The notes: generated by a model not told the origin, from the sequence alone. Positions 9,058 through 17,130 are shown, counted from the stretch's first letter. The stretch is DNA of 64,000 nt from Candidatus Hodarchaeaceae archaeon (GCA_030018135.1 JASEGJ010000001.1:1-64000); one strand, 5' to 3'. Made by a program: numbers and translations.

Positions 9058-9331
9058 CTTTTTTGTTCGGGTTCAGCTCCCCGCGCCGCCCCTATCGCGC
9101 GCGCGGCTCATCGATTCCACTTAAACCTCGGGTTGAAGGGGTACTTAAAAAATCTCTAAAAACCGTCCATTTTTCCATATTTTAAAGTCTTTTTTGGCTG
9201 TATTTTTTAAAAACTTAGTTTTTTAATACTCCAATTCGTTCATATTCGGGTTATTCCAAATATTTATGTGATAACTGCTTTTTATTTACTTTCTCGAAAC
9301 GCTTTTATCAGCGCTCGCCATATGGCATTTT
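9058..9331. promoter_or_regulatory. AT-rich divergent intergenic region
   Basis: 274 bp without a convincing gene between two divergent genes. Bases about 9140-9310 are strongly AT-rich with several TATA-like stretches (for example TTTTTAAAAACTTAG near 9206), in contrast to the GC-rich flanks. It should hold the promoters of both the helical exported protein and the membrane winged-helix regulator. No clear palindrome was found. Confidence 0.5.
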
Positions 9332-9766
9332 ATGACCCTTCGCGAGGCGTTCGGCTTGGTTGCGCTGGTCGTGGTGCTCCAACTTTGCCTAGGTATTTTG
9401 ATTTACGGGCCGCTCAAACCCGCACCGGGACTGGAGCTGTACTCAATCATCGTCGCGGTGCTCGTGATGGCCGCCGTTTCCAGCTCGATCGTCGTCGCTT
9501 TGTACGCCGTCTTCAGCCGCTACGCCGCGGAGCGCGCGGTGAGGGTTGCGATGATGACCCTGACGGAGGACGAAAGAAAGGTGCTTGAGCTGATAATGCG
9601 GTCCGGCAGCGAGGTTCGCCAAGATCAACTCAGACGGCAGTTGGACTTTTCGAAGTCGAAGCTCAGCGCCCTCATCAACAACCTCGAGCGAAAGGGCGCA
9701 ATAACAAAGATGCGATATCATAAGACCAACGTGCTCAAGCCGACGAAGGAGTTCGCTGGCTGTTGA
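9332..9766 (+). CDS. Membrane-anchored winged-helix regulator
   Basis: 144 aa. Two hydrophobic helices (about 8-26, GLVALVVVLQLCLGILIYG, and 37-61) form an N-terminal membrane hairpin. From about residue 75 a MarR-like winged helix follows: LTEDERKVLELIMRSGSEV, RQDQLRRQLDFSKSKLSALI as the recognition helix, and the wing RKGAITKMRYHKTNVLKPT. This layout fits a membrane-bound transcription factor sensing the envelope. It is divergent from the exported helical protein at 7945-9057. No target is evident beyond that context. Confidence 0.78.
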   Translation: MTLREAFGLVALVVVLQLCLGILIYGPLKPAPGLELYSIIVAVLVMAAVSSSIVVALYAVFSRYAAERAVRVAMMTLTEDERKVLELIMRSGSEVRQDQLRRQLDFSKSKLSALINNLERKGAITKMRYHKTNVLKPTKEFAGC

Positions 9767-9831
9767 GGTCCGGCCGCTTCGGAGGAATGACACGTTTTTT
9801 GAACATGAAGCGATGAATTAATGGGGATTTG

Positions 9832-10452
9832 ATGAAGAAAATCGTGGAACGGATGCGTCGCCACTTTGACGCCCAAGAGAAGCTGCGCGAACAGGTGCTC
9901 GAAAATTCGCGGCAAGTGGTTAGGCTTTCCGCTCGGGCGATAACCGCGATGCACCGCGGTGATTCAGCCACAGTTAAGGAAATGATTAGCCAGGCTAAGG
10001 AGGGCATCGCTACCCTGGCGGAAGCCGTTAAAGCCGAACCCCACCTCGCAGATTCCGGCACGATCTTGGCGGCCTATCAGGAATACTGCGAAGCCGTTTT
10101 GATGCGCGCGTTAATCGAGGAGGGGAAGATGCCCGAGCCGGAGGAGATGGGCGTCCCGTACAAGCCCTACCTCGCCGCCCTCGCGGACGCGGCGGGCGAA
10201 CTCAGGCGCCGCGCACTCGACCTAATCAGGGGCGACGAGGTCGATGCGGCGGAGCGCATGCTTAAGCTGATGGAGGACATCCTCGAGCTGCTGATGGAGT
10301 TCGACTACCCCGATGCCATCTTGCCCGGCATGAAGCGCAGGCAGGATATGGTCAGGCATGTGGTCGAGAAGACGCGGGGGGATCTAACGACCGCGATAAG
10401 GCAGCAGAAGCTGGAAAGCGCCCTGAGGCGCTCCGAGCGGGCGAGGAAATGA
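9832..10452 (+). CDS. Translin-family-like helical protein
   Basis: About 206 aa, all helical. The segments NSRQVVRLSARAITAMHRGD, AAYQEYCEAVLMRALIEEG and GVPYKPYLAALADAAGELRR resemble archaeal translin proteins, which bind or cleave RNA and single-stranded DNA. ATG 9832 is preferred (GGGGATTTG upstream); TTG 9829 is also possible. The 3' end overlaps the SepRS start by 4 bp (ATGA), so the two are translationally coupled. That suggests, without proving, a tRNA-related role. Confidence 0.7.
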   Translation: MKKIVERMRRHFDAQEKLREQVLENSRQVVRLSARAITAMHRGDSATVKEMISQAKEGIATLAEAVKAEPHLADSGTILAAYQEYCEAVLMRALIEEGKMPEPEEMGVPYKPYLAALADAAGELRRRALDLIRGDEVDAAERMLKLMEDILELLMEFDYPDAILPGMKRRQDMVRHVVEKTRGDLTTAIRQQKLESALRRSERARK

Positions 10453-12029
10453 AATTCGACACCCGGAAGATCAGGGCGAGGGCCGAGAAGGACTTCGAGC
10501 GCGCTTGGCTCGAGAGCGCCGAGCTGATAGAAAAACGGGGAAAATTTTTTAGGCTGTCGAATAAGCGCATGCCACATCCGCTTTTCGACCTCATAATCAA
10601 AATCAGGCAGACCATGCTTGAGCTGGGCTTCGCCGAGGTTTTCGTGCCCACGATAATCGAGCGCGGCGAGGTGTACTTGCAGTACGGGTCGGAGGCGCCC
10701 GTCATCCTAGATCGGGTGTTCTTCCTCGCGGGCTTGGATCGCCCCGACATCGGGTTGAGCAAGCGGCGGATTCAGGAGATTCAAAAGTTCATACCCGGCT
10801 TCAAGGACGTAAAGCGACTCCAAGGTATACTCAGGCGCTACAAGCGGGGCAAGATCGGGGCGGACGAGCTCGTGGAAGTCATGGTTAAGGAGTTAAAAAT
10901 AGAGGAGGGCCATGCGACGGCGCTGATCTCGCTCTTCGAGGAATTTAAGGAGCTTGAACCGACCCCGACGACCTTGACGCTGAGATCGCACCTCACCGCG
11001 GGCTGGTTCTCCGTGCTGCGCGAGATGAGGCGCCGCGAGCCGTTGCCCATCCAGCTTTTCTCGATAGGTCCGAAGTTCAGGCGCGAACAGAGGCTGGACG
11101 AAACACACCTTTATGACTCCTGGACCGCCTCGCTCGTGGTGATGGCGGAGCGGATGAGCCTCGAGGACGGCCAAGGGCTTGTAAAGGACATCCTCGACAA
11201 GCTCGGGTTTGATGACATCAAGTTCGAGGTGAAGGCCGCGACCTCGAAATACTACGCGCCGCAGACCGAGTTTGAGGTCTTCGTCAAACATCCGAAGACC
11301 GGCGAGTTTTTAGAGGTGGGCGATGCCGGCTTTTACAGCCCGGTGGCGCTGAGCAGGTACGACATCCCCCACCCCGTCTTCAACTTCGGCATGGGGCTCG
11401 AGCGCCTCCTCATGGTGATGACGGGCGAGAGAGACATGCGGGCGCTAGTGTACCCCTACCTCTACAGGGGGACCGCCTTCTCTGACGCTGAAATCGCTGG
11501 CATGCTGAGGATCGAGCGCGGGCCGACGAGCGAGGCGGGCAGGCGAATTGCCGAGGCCATAGCGAGGGTCGCCGAGGAGCATGCGGACGAGCCGAGTCCA
11601 TGCGAGTTCAAGGCGTTCGATGGCGAGCTCTTCGGCAAGCGGGTCAGCGTCAGCGTTGTGGAGCCGGAAAGCGGAACAAAACTCATCGGGCCCGCCGGCT
11701 TTAATGCCATCTATGTCCACGAGGGCAACATCGTAGGCCTGCCGCCGAAGGGGTGGGAGCAGGATAAATTTCTGCAGGAGGTTAAAAAACGCGGCATCTC
11801 GACCGGCATTCGCTACATCGATGCGTTCGCGGCGCTCGCGGCGCACGAGATCGAACGGGCGGCTAGGCGGGGCGAGCGTGAGGTCAAGGTGCGGGTGCGC
11901 GCGGCGAAGTTGCTGAGCGACATCAACTTGGCCCTCGATGAGGTCGCGCAGCGCTACATAACCGACAATAAAAAGCGAATCGATGTTAGAGGACCTATAT
12001 TCACGACCGTCGTGGCGAGGATCGGTTGA
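10449..12029 (+). CDS. sepS: O-phosphoserine--tRNA(Cys) ligase (SepRS)
   Basis: 526 aa, matching SepRS length (about 530). The class II core shows TLRSHLTAGWF (about 177-187), IGPKFRREQRLDETHLYDSW as motif 2 (about 207-226) and a motif 3-like FNFGMGLERLLMV near residue 312-324. SepRS charges tRNA-Cys with O-phosphoserine, which SepCysS then converts to Cys-tRNA; this is the indirect cysteine route of methanogens and some uncultured archaea. SepCysS is not in this window. A PheRS alpha or a pyrrolysyl enzyme would not carry this N-terminal region. Confidence 0.93.
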   Translation: MKFDTRKIRARAEKDFERAWLESAELIEKRGKFFRLSNKRMPHPLFDLIIKIRQTMLELGFAEVFVPTIIERGEVYLQYGSEAPVILDRVFFLAGLDRPDIGLSKRRIQEIQKFIPGFKDVKRLQGILRRYKRGKIGADELVEVMVKELKIEEGHATALISLFEEFKELEPTPTTLTLRSHLTAGWFSVLREMRRREPLPIQLFSIGPKFRREQRLDETHLYDSWTASLVVMAERMSLEDGQGLVKDILDKLGFDDIKFEVKAATSKYYAPQTEFEVFVKHPKTGEFLEVGDAGFYSPVALSRYDIPHPVFNFGMGLERLLMVMTGERDMRALVYPYLYRGTAFSDAEIAGMLRIERGPTSEAGRRIAEAIARVAEEHADEPSPCEFKAFDGELFGKRVSVSVVEPESGTKLIGPAGFNAIYVHEGNIVGLPPKGWEQDKFLQEVKKRGISTGIRYIDAFAALAAHEIERAARRGEREVKVRVRAAKLLSDINLALDEVAQRYITDNKKRIDVRGPIFTTVVARIG

Positions 12030-12781
12030 GAGTCTTAAATCGATGCCCCAGCTTATGTATTTACAACTTGAACAACTTCTGAACTGACCTCAGTCCCATG
12101 CGCCCCGTTCCAGCGGGTTTTTCGGGTCCCAGAGTTCGGCTATCAACAGTCGGTCGTATTCCACCGCGTCCAGGGCCTCCACGATCGGTCCAAAATTCAC
12201 ATCGCCTTCGCCGGGGGGCAGGTGGTCATCCCATGAACCCTTGTTATCGTGCACGTGGACGTGGGCTAGATGGCGCCCGATTTTCCTAATCATGTCGGCG
12301 ATGCTCTCCTCGGGAGCCTTCACGCCCTTTCTCCGCTTGGCGATGTAGGCATGGCCGATGTCAAACGTGATGCCGAGCCCCTCAAAGTCCTGAGCCAAAA
12401 GCTTGAGTTCGTCCGCATCCGAATAGGGGTAGTGGGCGCTGTCGATGTTTTCTGGCGCGAGGGTGACCCCCCTGTCGCTGGCGTACCTCAAACATCCCCC
12501 AATGAAGTCCTTGTACCAATTTTTGGTTTTATCGAGCACGACTCCGAGCTCCGGGATTGGGCAGCGGCCGGGGTGAACCACGACCACGCTGCCATCGAGG
12601 ATGCTGCAGACATCTATGCTCTTCTTGACCTGGGTTAACGCGAGCTCCCTGAGGACTGGGTAATGGCTGGCGGGGTTGAGGTCCTTGAAAAGGGTGGTCT
12701 TGTCAACAGCTGGGGCAAAACGTTAGCTTTGCATACAATGTTAGCAACGTTAACGTAAGATTTGTTACATATATAACAATA

Positions 12782-12805
12782 CTTTCGGCGACTTCTCCCC
12801 GAAAG
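12782..12805 (+). repeat. Left-end hairpin of the TnpB element
   Basis: Perfect 7-bp inverted repeat CTTTCGG / CCGAAAG with a 10-nt loop, between the estimated left boundary and the tnpB start. A TATA-like stretch (ACATATATAACAAT, about 12768-12781) lies just upstream and may drive tnpB. Confidence 0.55.
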
Positions 12806-12849
12806 GCGCTTGAACACCATTTCAAAAAGGTGGTTTGGGGCGGTCAAAC

Positions 12850-14382
12850 ATGCAATACACGGTTAGGGCGCTGGTCGATCCGCACGGCAACGAGGCTAGG
12901 CTCGACGCAATCTGCCGAACCTTCAGCTCGATGGTGCGCACGGCCTACAATCGTCTCCCGGAGAACAAGCAAACGGACGAGATTGTAAGGTCGCTTCAAG
13001 TGCGCTACGGCGTCGAGAACTGGCGCTGGTGCCAGTGGGCGATAGCTCGGGCCCAAGGAGTCATCCGATCGCAGAAAGAACTCCTACCGCTTTACGCTGA
13101 GATGTACGCGCAGAAGATTGCCAGTGTCAAACAGAGGATGGATAGGGTTGTTGATCCGCTCAAGAAAGCGGGTTTCAAAGCTCGTATCGAAAAGCTCGAA
13201 CGCAAGAAGGCAGAGGTTGAAAAACACCTCGCTGCCGGAACCGTGCCGAGAGCTGTGTTCGGTTCCAGAAAACTGATGGGGGAACTGTCGAAGGGCAAGG
13301 GTTCGCGCGAGGGGTGGCGCCGCAGGCGCTCGAACCAGTTTTTCAGCGTTGGTCAAGCCAACCAGAATGGCAATGCGAATACTCGGATAGTCAAGCATGA
13401 GGACGGCTACTCGCTCGAGGTGCGGAACTGGCCGAGCGGAGACTTTGAAGTCGGGTTGCGCGTGCCCGGATACTACAAGCGCTTGCTCGATGCCGCGCTG
13501 GGTTCGGGCGTTGCATACTCGGTGCGTGTGAAGCGAACCGAGCGGAATTACCAAGCGCTCATCTCATTCGAGGTCAATGAAACACCCCTGCAACCTTGGG
13601 ACGGAAAGCGGGTCGCCGCAATCGATGTCAACCCAGCGGGGATAGCCGTCACAGTGGTCACGCCCGACGGGAACCTCTTCGCCTCGCGCTGGTTCCATGA
13701 GCCCGCCCTAGTTCACGCTCGCACGGAGAAGCGCTCGTGGCTTGCCGCGAATCTCGTCAAGCGGGCCTTCTGCTGGGCGAAGGGCTACGGGTGCAACGCG
13801 GTCGTTGTAGAGAGGCTTAAGTTCGGGACGGTCCAAGAGGGCAACCACCGCGCCAACCGGGCCTGCTCGAACTTCCTGCGGCGCAAGCTCATAGAGCTGA
13901 TAAAGTTGCGGGCTCTCAAGCTCGAATGGGTATGTGCGGAGGTTAACGCGAGTTACTCCTCAATCACGAGCGAGCTCAAGTACGGCAAGCAGTTCTCGTG
14001 CTTCAACGGGCACCAGCCCGCCGCCCTCGTGCTCGGGAGGCGTGCGCTTGGATACGGCGAACGACTGAACGTGAAGCAGCTTGAGAAACTCCCCAAGCGC
14101 CGCCGTGCTCACGCTGCTCGGATCATCTCATCACTTTACGGTCATCGGCACGAACTCCTGATGCCCCGCCCTGGCACCGATGGAAGGATGCCCTGCGGGG
14201 ATGACAGGGGGGAGAGTGCCTTTGACGAGCGGGTCACATCCCACACCGCTGTTACCTTGGTTCTGCCGAGGTTGAGCGTGATGCTCGGCGGTGGATGTTG
14301 GCCGGATGAGGGCCAAGCTAGAGGGTATGGAGTTAACCCTCCCCCCTGCGAAGGGGTCAAACTAGGAAGCGTTGGATGTTAG
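12850..14382 (+). CDS. tnpB: TnpB-like RNA-guided nuclease, zinc-ribbon-less variant
   Basis: About 510 aa from ATG 12850. The N-terminal half is basic and helical (RuvC-preceding WED/REC-like region). The RuvC core shows Asp259 in VAAIDVNPAGIAV and Glu321 in NAVVVERLKF. After AEVNASYSSITSELKYGKQF there is no CxxC zinc ribbon, and the usual third Asp is replaced: HQPAALVLGRRALG with His388/Gln389. This matches an IS1341-type subgroup with HxAAA in place of DxNAA. The last 90 residues (from about MPRPGTDGRMP) look low in conservation and overlap the probable guide-RNA region, so they may not be needed. It interrupts an isomerase gene. Confidence 0.8.
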   Translation: MQYTVRALVDPHGNEARLDAICRTFSSMVRTAYNRLPENKQTDEIVRSLQVRYGVENWRWCQWAIARAQGVIRSQKELLPLYAEMYAQKIASVKQRMDRVVDPLKKAGFKARIEKLERKKAEVEKHLAAGTVPRAVFGSRKLMGELSKGKGSREGWRRRRSNQFFSVGQANQNGNANTRIVKHEDGYSLEVRNWPSGDFEVGLRVPGYYKRLLDAALGSGVAYSVRVKRTERNYQALISFEVNETPLQPWDGKRVAAIDVNPAGIAVTVVTPDGNLFASRWFHEPALVHARTEKRSWLAANLVKRAFCWAKGYGCNAVVVERLKFGTVQEGNHRANRACSNFLRRKLIELIKLRALKLEWVCAEVNASYSSITSELKYGKQFSCFNGHQPAALVLGRRALGYGERLNVKQLEKLPKRRRAHAARIISSLYGHRHELLMPRPGTDGRMPCGDDRGESAFDERVTSHTAVTLVLPRLSVMLGGGCWPDEGQARGYGVNPPPCEGVKLGSVGC

Positions 14383-14387
14383 CAAAG
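14190..14387 (+). ncRNA. Possible omega/reRNA region at the TnpB right end
   Basis: In TnpB elements the guide RNA scaffold overlaps the 3' part of tnpB and ends at the element's right boundary. Here the 3' 200 bp contain several potential stems, including GAGGGTATGGAGTTAACCCTC (14318-14338; 6-bp arms GAGGGT/ACCCTC) and CCCCTGCGAAGGGG (14343-14356). The position fits; transcription and exact ends are inferred. The guide would be the flanking isomerase sequence. Confidence 0.4.
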
Positions 14388-14649
14388 TTAACGTTTTCTA
14401 GGAACTCCCAAATGGTCGCATGGACTGAAACATCGAGCTCATAGGCATCTATCAGCTCCTTAAAGTCGCGGACAGCGCCGGGCTCAAAGTCGGGCGAGAA
14501 GTGCGGCACATCGCAGATTATCTCAATGCATTTGAAGCTGAGTTCAGCCGTGGCCCTTATGGCTTCCTCCATCGTCGCATTTACAAACAGCAGGCTGGAG
14601 AGCCCGAGTTCCATGTGTCCACCCCATTTTTGAGGCTCTATCGGTTTCG

Positions 14650-15090
14650 CTATGGTTTAAGGACATACGGATTGAGCACGAGTTCCGAGACCAAAGTTTT
14701 CTCGACCGCGCGCTTCATTTCGAAGCCGTGCAGCGCCTGCACGACCACCTCGCAGAAGACCGTCACCACGCCCTCGATCAGGTGCCCTGCTACCGTCCTG
14801 GAGTCGTTCCCGCCGGCGATGTGGAGGTGGACCTTCGGCTTGCCCTCGAGTTCGCTGACGTTGCCGTTGCCCACGACCTCCAAGTGCTCGCGGAAATCGC
14901 GCTGGCAGCCGCGCCTGAAAATTAGGGTGCACTCCTTCAGCGCCCCGGCGGCCGAGAGGATGACGCCGCTTTTTATGCCCTCCTTCAGACACGTCCTCTC
15001 TACCCGCTCGACTATCCGCTCGCCCTCATCGAGGCGGATGACGAGAAAATCCCCGATCCTCTTGTACTGCAAGTCGAACCCCCGTACCAC
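14650..15090 (-). CDS. PPC (DUF296) domain protein
   Basis: 146 aa covering a single plant-and-prokaryote-conserved (PPC/PD1-like) domain. Visible signatures are VIRLDEGERIVERVERTC, IKSGVILSAAGALKECTLIF and the central KVHLHIAGGNDSRTVAGHLIEG, where His residues form a metal site in this trimeric fold. Family members are often annotated as DNA-binding, but the prokaryotic single-domain forms have no known AT-hook and the role is unsettled. It lies upstream of the disrupted isomerase, in the same direction. Confidence 0.85.
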   Translation of the reverse strand: MVRGFDLQYKRIGDFLVIRLDEGERIVERVERTCLKEGIKSGVILSAAGALKECTLIFRRGCQRDFREHLEVVGNGNVSELEGKPKVHLHIAGGNDSRTVAGHLIEGVVTVFCEVVVQALHGFEMKRAVEKTLVSELVLNPYVLKP

Positions 15091-15121
15091 GATGCCGCCA
15101 CCAGCTTAAAACGTTTGGACT

Positions 15122-15784
15122 TCAGCCGGATTTCATCGCCCGCGTGGCGAGCTGATGGGCGACGCGAAGGGGCTCCGGCAGGCGGTGGTCGCGCGTAGTA
15201 TGCAACACGATCTTGATCGCCGTCTCCAGCGAGAGCTTATGTCCAACGCTCACGTAAACCGGCCTCGAGCCCGGCTGCGTTCGAAGCACCGCCCCTACGA
15301 CCTCCCCGTCGTCTTTAAGCAGCGAGTACGCGCCCCGCTCCAGCTCCGGCTCCTCGGCGCTTCCGCAAAGCCTGCCCTTCGCCGCCCCCAGCGTCGGTTT
15401 ATTCAGCGCTACCCCGAGGTGGCACGCCAAGCCAGCCCTGCGGGGGTGGGCCAACCCCTGGGCACCGACCATGTAGACATCCGCATCGACGCCCCTCGCC
15501 GCCCTCAACATCCCCTCGAGCTCGCGAAACGCCAGGAAAGTCGGGATGTACGGGAACCTCAGCTTGACGGCGACCGCCCTTTGCCTCAAGACCCTCAAAC
15601 TTTCGTAATCCAGCGCGGCGCAGGCGGCGTAGGCTCGGTCCCCTCGGGGGAAGGAGATGTCGCAGCCAGCAACCGTTTCCAGCCTTCGGATGCGGTCCTC
15701 GGCGATCACCCGCTTGGCTATTCTTTCCTGCAGCCTCGCCAGCTCGTCGAGGTCCAGCTTGGAAGGCTTTAAGATGGGGAGCAT
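15122..15784 (-). CDS. nfi: Endonuclease V, third metal ligand replaced
   Basis: 220 aa, normal length. Endonuclease V cuts next to deoxyinosine or inosine. Two metal ligands are present, Asp42 in AGCDISF and Glu88 in AFRELEG, as are the GLAHPRRAGLACHLGV segment and the Lys in AAKGRL. The position that is Asp in the family motif VDGxG/VDAQG is Gly107 here (VGAQG), so the third metal ligand is missing. The enzyme may be weakened or may only bind. It is divergent from the zinc-ribbon and primase-polymerase genes at 15834-17110, a repair-like neighbourhood. Confidence 0.88.
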   Translation of the reverse strand: MLPILKPSKLDLDELARLQERIAKRVIAEDRIRRLETVAGCDISFPRGDRAYAACAALDYESLRVLRQRAVAVKLRFPYIPTFLAFRELEGMLRAARGVDADVYMVGAQGLAHPRRAGLACHLGVALNKPTLGAAKGRLCGSAEEPELERGAYSLLKDDGEVVGAVLRTQPGSRPVYVSVGHKLSLETAIKIVLHTTRDHRLPEPLRVAHQLATRAMKSG

Positions 15785-15833
15785 TGAGCCACCGGCCTCT
15801 TCGAATACTTATACCCTCCCGCCATAATTTTAA

Positions 15834-16025
15834 CTGGGTGTCGGCCTGCGCGCGAGGGGGCCCAAGTGCAAGCTTTGCGGGAGGGCGATCCAGATCATGA
15901 GCTACGACGCCGCCTACGTCAAGATCCTTAGGCCCGGCGAGGCGAGGGCGAGCTTCATCTGCTGGAGGTGCACTGAAGGGCTGCCGGGCGACAAGCTCAG
16001 GGAGGTCATGCCGGCCCAAGGGTGA
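15834..16025 (+). CDS. Small zinc-ribbon protein with non-AUG start
   Basis: About 63 aa containing CKLCG (near residue 14) and CWRCT (near residue 48), one zinc site. The frame opens after TAA at 15831 and has no ATG, GTG or TTG before the first Cys pair; CTG 15834 (or CTG 15846) is the likely start, since a TATA-like TACTTATACCC lies about 30 bp upstream and would give a nearly leaderless mRNA. The stop overlaps the GTG of the primase-polymerase (GTGA at 16022-16025), which argues that it is a real co-expressed gene. An internal ATG at 15897 would lose the first knuckle. Not a family I recognise. Confidence 0.6.
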   Translation: MGVGLRARGPKCKLCGRAIQIMSYDAAYVKILRPGEARASFICWRCTEGLPGDKLREVMPAQG

Positions 16026-17110
16026 TCTACTTGGCCAAAGCCACGCCCGAGGACCATGCGCTCATGACGCTCGCGATAAAGCGGCGGGGCAAGTTCGTCG
16101 ACCTACCGCACATCCAGGAGAAGCTGTCGCGCGACGCCGGCAGGAAGTTCTCGGAAAAGGAGGCCCTCGAGATCCTGAACTCGCTCGTCGATAAGGGCTG
16201 GGCCGAGGAGAAGGCGGAAGAATACGCCATCACCGACGCTGGCCGGGAGTGGTTCGAGGGGCGATGGCGCCAAGTCAGCAGGGAACTCAACCAAGATTAC
16301 CTCAAGGTCTATCGAGCGAAGCGATATTACCCTCATGTCGTCGACGCCCTGCTGGGGTTCTGCAAGGACCGCTATGTCTCGGTCTTCAGGCTCTTCACCG
16401 AGCGGGCCTGGCTCCAGCGCAAGCTCGGGCCGAAATACATCACCATAAAGAGCGAGCGCGACGTTCAGCAGTGGCTCGACATCCACGGCATAGACTTCAT
16501 CCCCTACATACACAAAATAGGCGAGGACAGGCCCGACTGGTTCGTCATCGACTTCGACGCGGGTAGGAAGGTGACGATGGAGCAAACGAAGGAGGTGGTG
16601 AAGAAGGCCTACGGGGTGCTGAGGGGCTACGGCATCGAACCTGCGATCAAATTCTCGGGTTCAAGGGGCTATCAGATATGGGCGCAGTTCGAACCACACG
16701 AGCTGCCCCGCGACTACAGGCCGCTCGAGCTCAAGGCGGGCAAGCGCGAGCGCAACCCGTTCAACTTCTACGCCGACATCGTGCGCTTCGTCGAGGCGAG
16801 GGTGGCAGAGGGCCTTCCCGGGCTGACCACGGCCGAGACCGCGAAGAAGGAGGAGCGCGTCGACAAGGTCTTGCTGGACGCCTCGATTATAAAGCCCATG
16901 GGGGACGTTCGGGCGCCCTACAGCATGCATTATAAAACCGGCCTGATCTCGATGCCGCTGGAGTTCAAGGAGTTGGGGCGCTTTAAGCCAGAGGATGCCG
17001 ATCCGGAGCTGGTGGCCGAGCGCTACCAAAAGCGGGGCAACGAGTTCGTGCTCGAGCCGACGGACGGCGGGGAGCTTTTCAAAGCGGTCGTCGAGTGGTG
17101 CAAAGCCTAG
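16022..17110 (+). CDS. Winged-helix plus archaeo-eukaryotic primase (PrimPol/LigD-like)
   Basis: 362 aa. Residues about 8-80 form a winged helix (ALMTLAIKRRGKFVDLPHIQ, EKEALEILNSLVDKGWAEE). The AEP core follows: DWFVIDFDAG (two Asp metal ligands, about 171-180), AIKFSGSRGYQIWAQF (the sGxxGxH-like nucleotide motif, about 206-221) and a late Asp/Lys motif DKVLLDASIIKPMGDVRAPYSMH (about 280-302). It lacks the zinc knuckle and CWE motif of canonical PriS, so a repair or translesion primase-polymerase like LigD-POL is more likely than the replicative primase. It is coupled to the upstream zinc-ribbon gene by GTGA. Confidence 0.8.
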   Translation: MIYLAKATPEDHALMTLAIKRRGKFVDLPHIQEKLSRDAGRKFSEKEALEILNSLVDKGWAEEKAEEYAITDAGREWFEGRWRQVSRELNQDYLKVYRAKRYYPHVVDALLGFCKDRYVSVFRLFTERAWLQRKLGPKYITIKSERDVQQWLDIHGIDFIPYIHKIGEDRPDWFVIDFDAGRKVTMEQTKEVVKKAYGVLRGYGIEPAIKFSGSRGYQIWAQFEPHELPRDYRPLELKAGKRERNPFNFYADIVRFVEARVAEGLPGLTTAETAKKEERVDKVLLDASIIKPMGDVRAPYSMHYKTGLISMPLEFKELGRFKPEDADPELVAERYQKRGNEFVLEPTDGGELFKAVVEWCKA

Positions 17111-17130
17111 AGCAACGGTAGCAGGCCCAA

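Larger units (their letters stand above)
12695..14415 (+). mobile_element. IS605/IS1341-type element carrying only tnpB
   Basis: Boundaries are estimated from where the isomerase reading frame is interrupted on each side. It encodes TnpB and no Y1 transposase. Near the left end a perfect 7-bp stem (CTTTCGG...CCGAAAG, 12782-12805) and near the right end CCCCTGCGAAGGGG (14343-14356) are hairpins of the kind used by IS200/IS605 transposases. A near-identical 18-bp sequence (ATGTTAGCAAxGTTAACGT) occurs inside both ends (about 12739 and 14378). The element would depend on a TnpA in trans. Confidence 0.75.
12090..14614 (-). pseudogene. Sugar-phosphate isomerase/epimerase gene split by a TnpB element
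   Basis: Two minus-strand pieces make up one TIM-barrel gene of the xylose-isomerase-like family. The 5' part (14614 to about 14416) starts MELGLSSLLFVNATMEEAIR and runs to DVSVHAT. The 3' part (about 12695 to 12090) resumes LFKDLNPASHYP and ends with ENIDSAHYP...ITFDIGHAYIA...HLAHVHVHDNKGSWDDH...LIAELWDP, the metal-site strands of the family. Family members read SVHA followed within a few residues by D-hN-AS, so the insertion lies between those residues. Neither piece alone should fold as a barrel. The downstream part retains an in-frame GTG/ATG but would lack the first strands. Confidence 0.8.

Noticed and set aside
16022-17110. Canonical replicative primase small subunit PriS
   Set aside because: The PriS zinc knuckle and CWE motif are missing and the core resembles LigD-POL/PrimPol; not excluded if no other primase exists in the genome.
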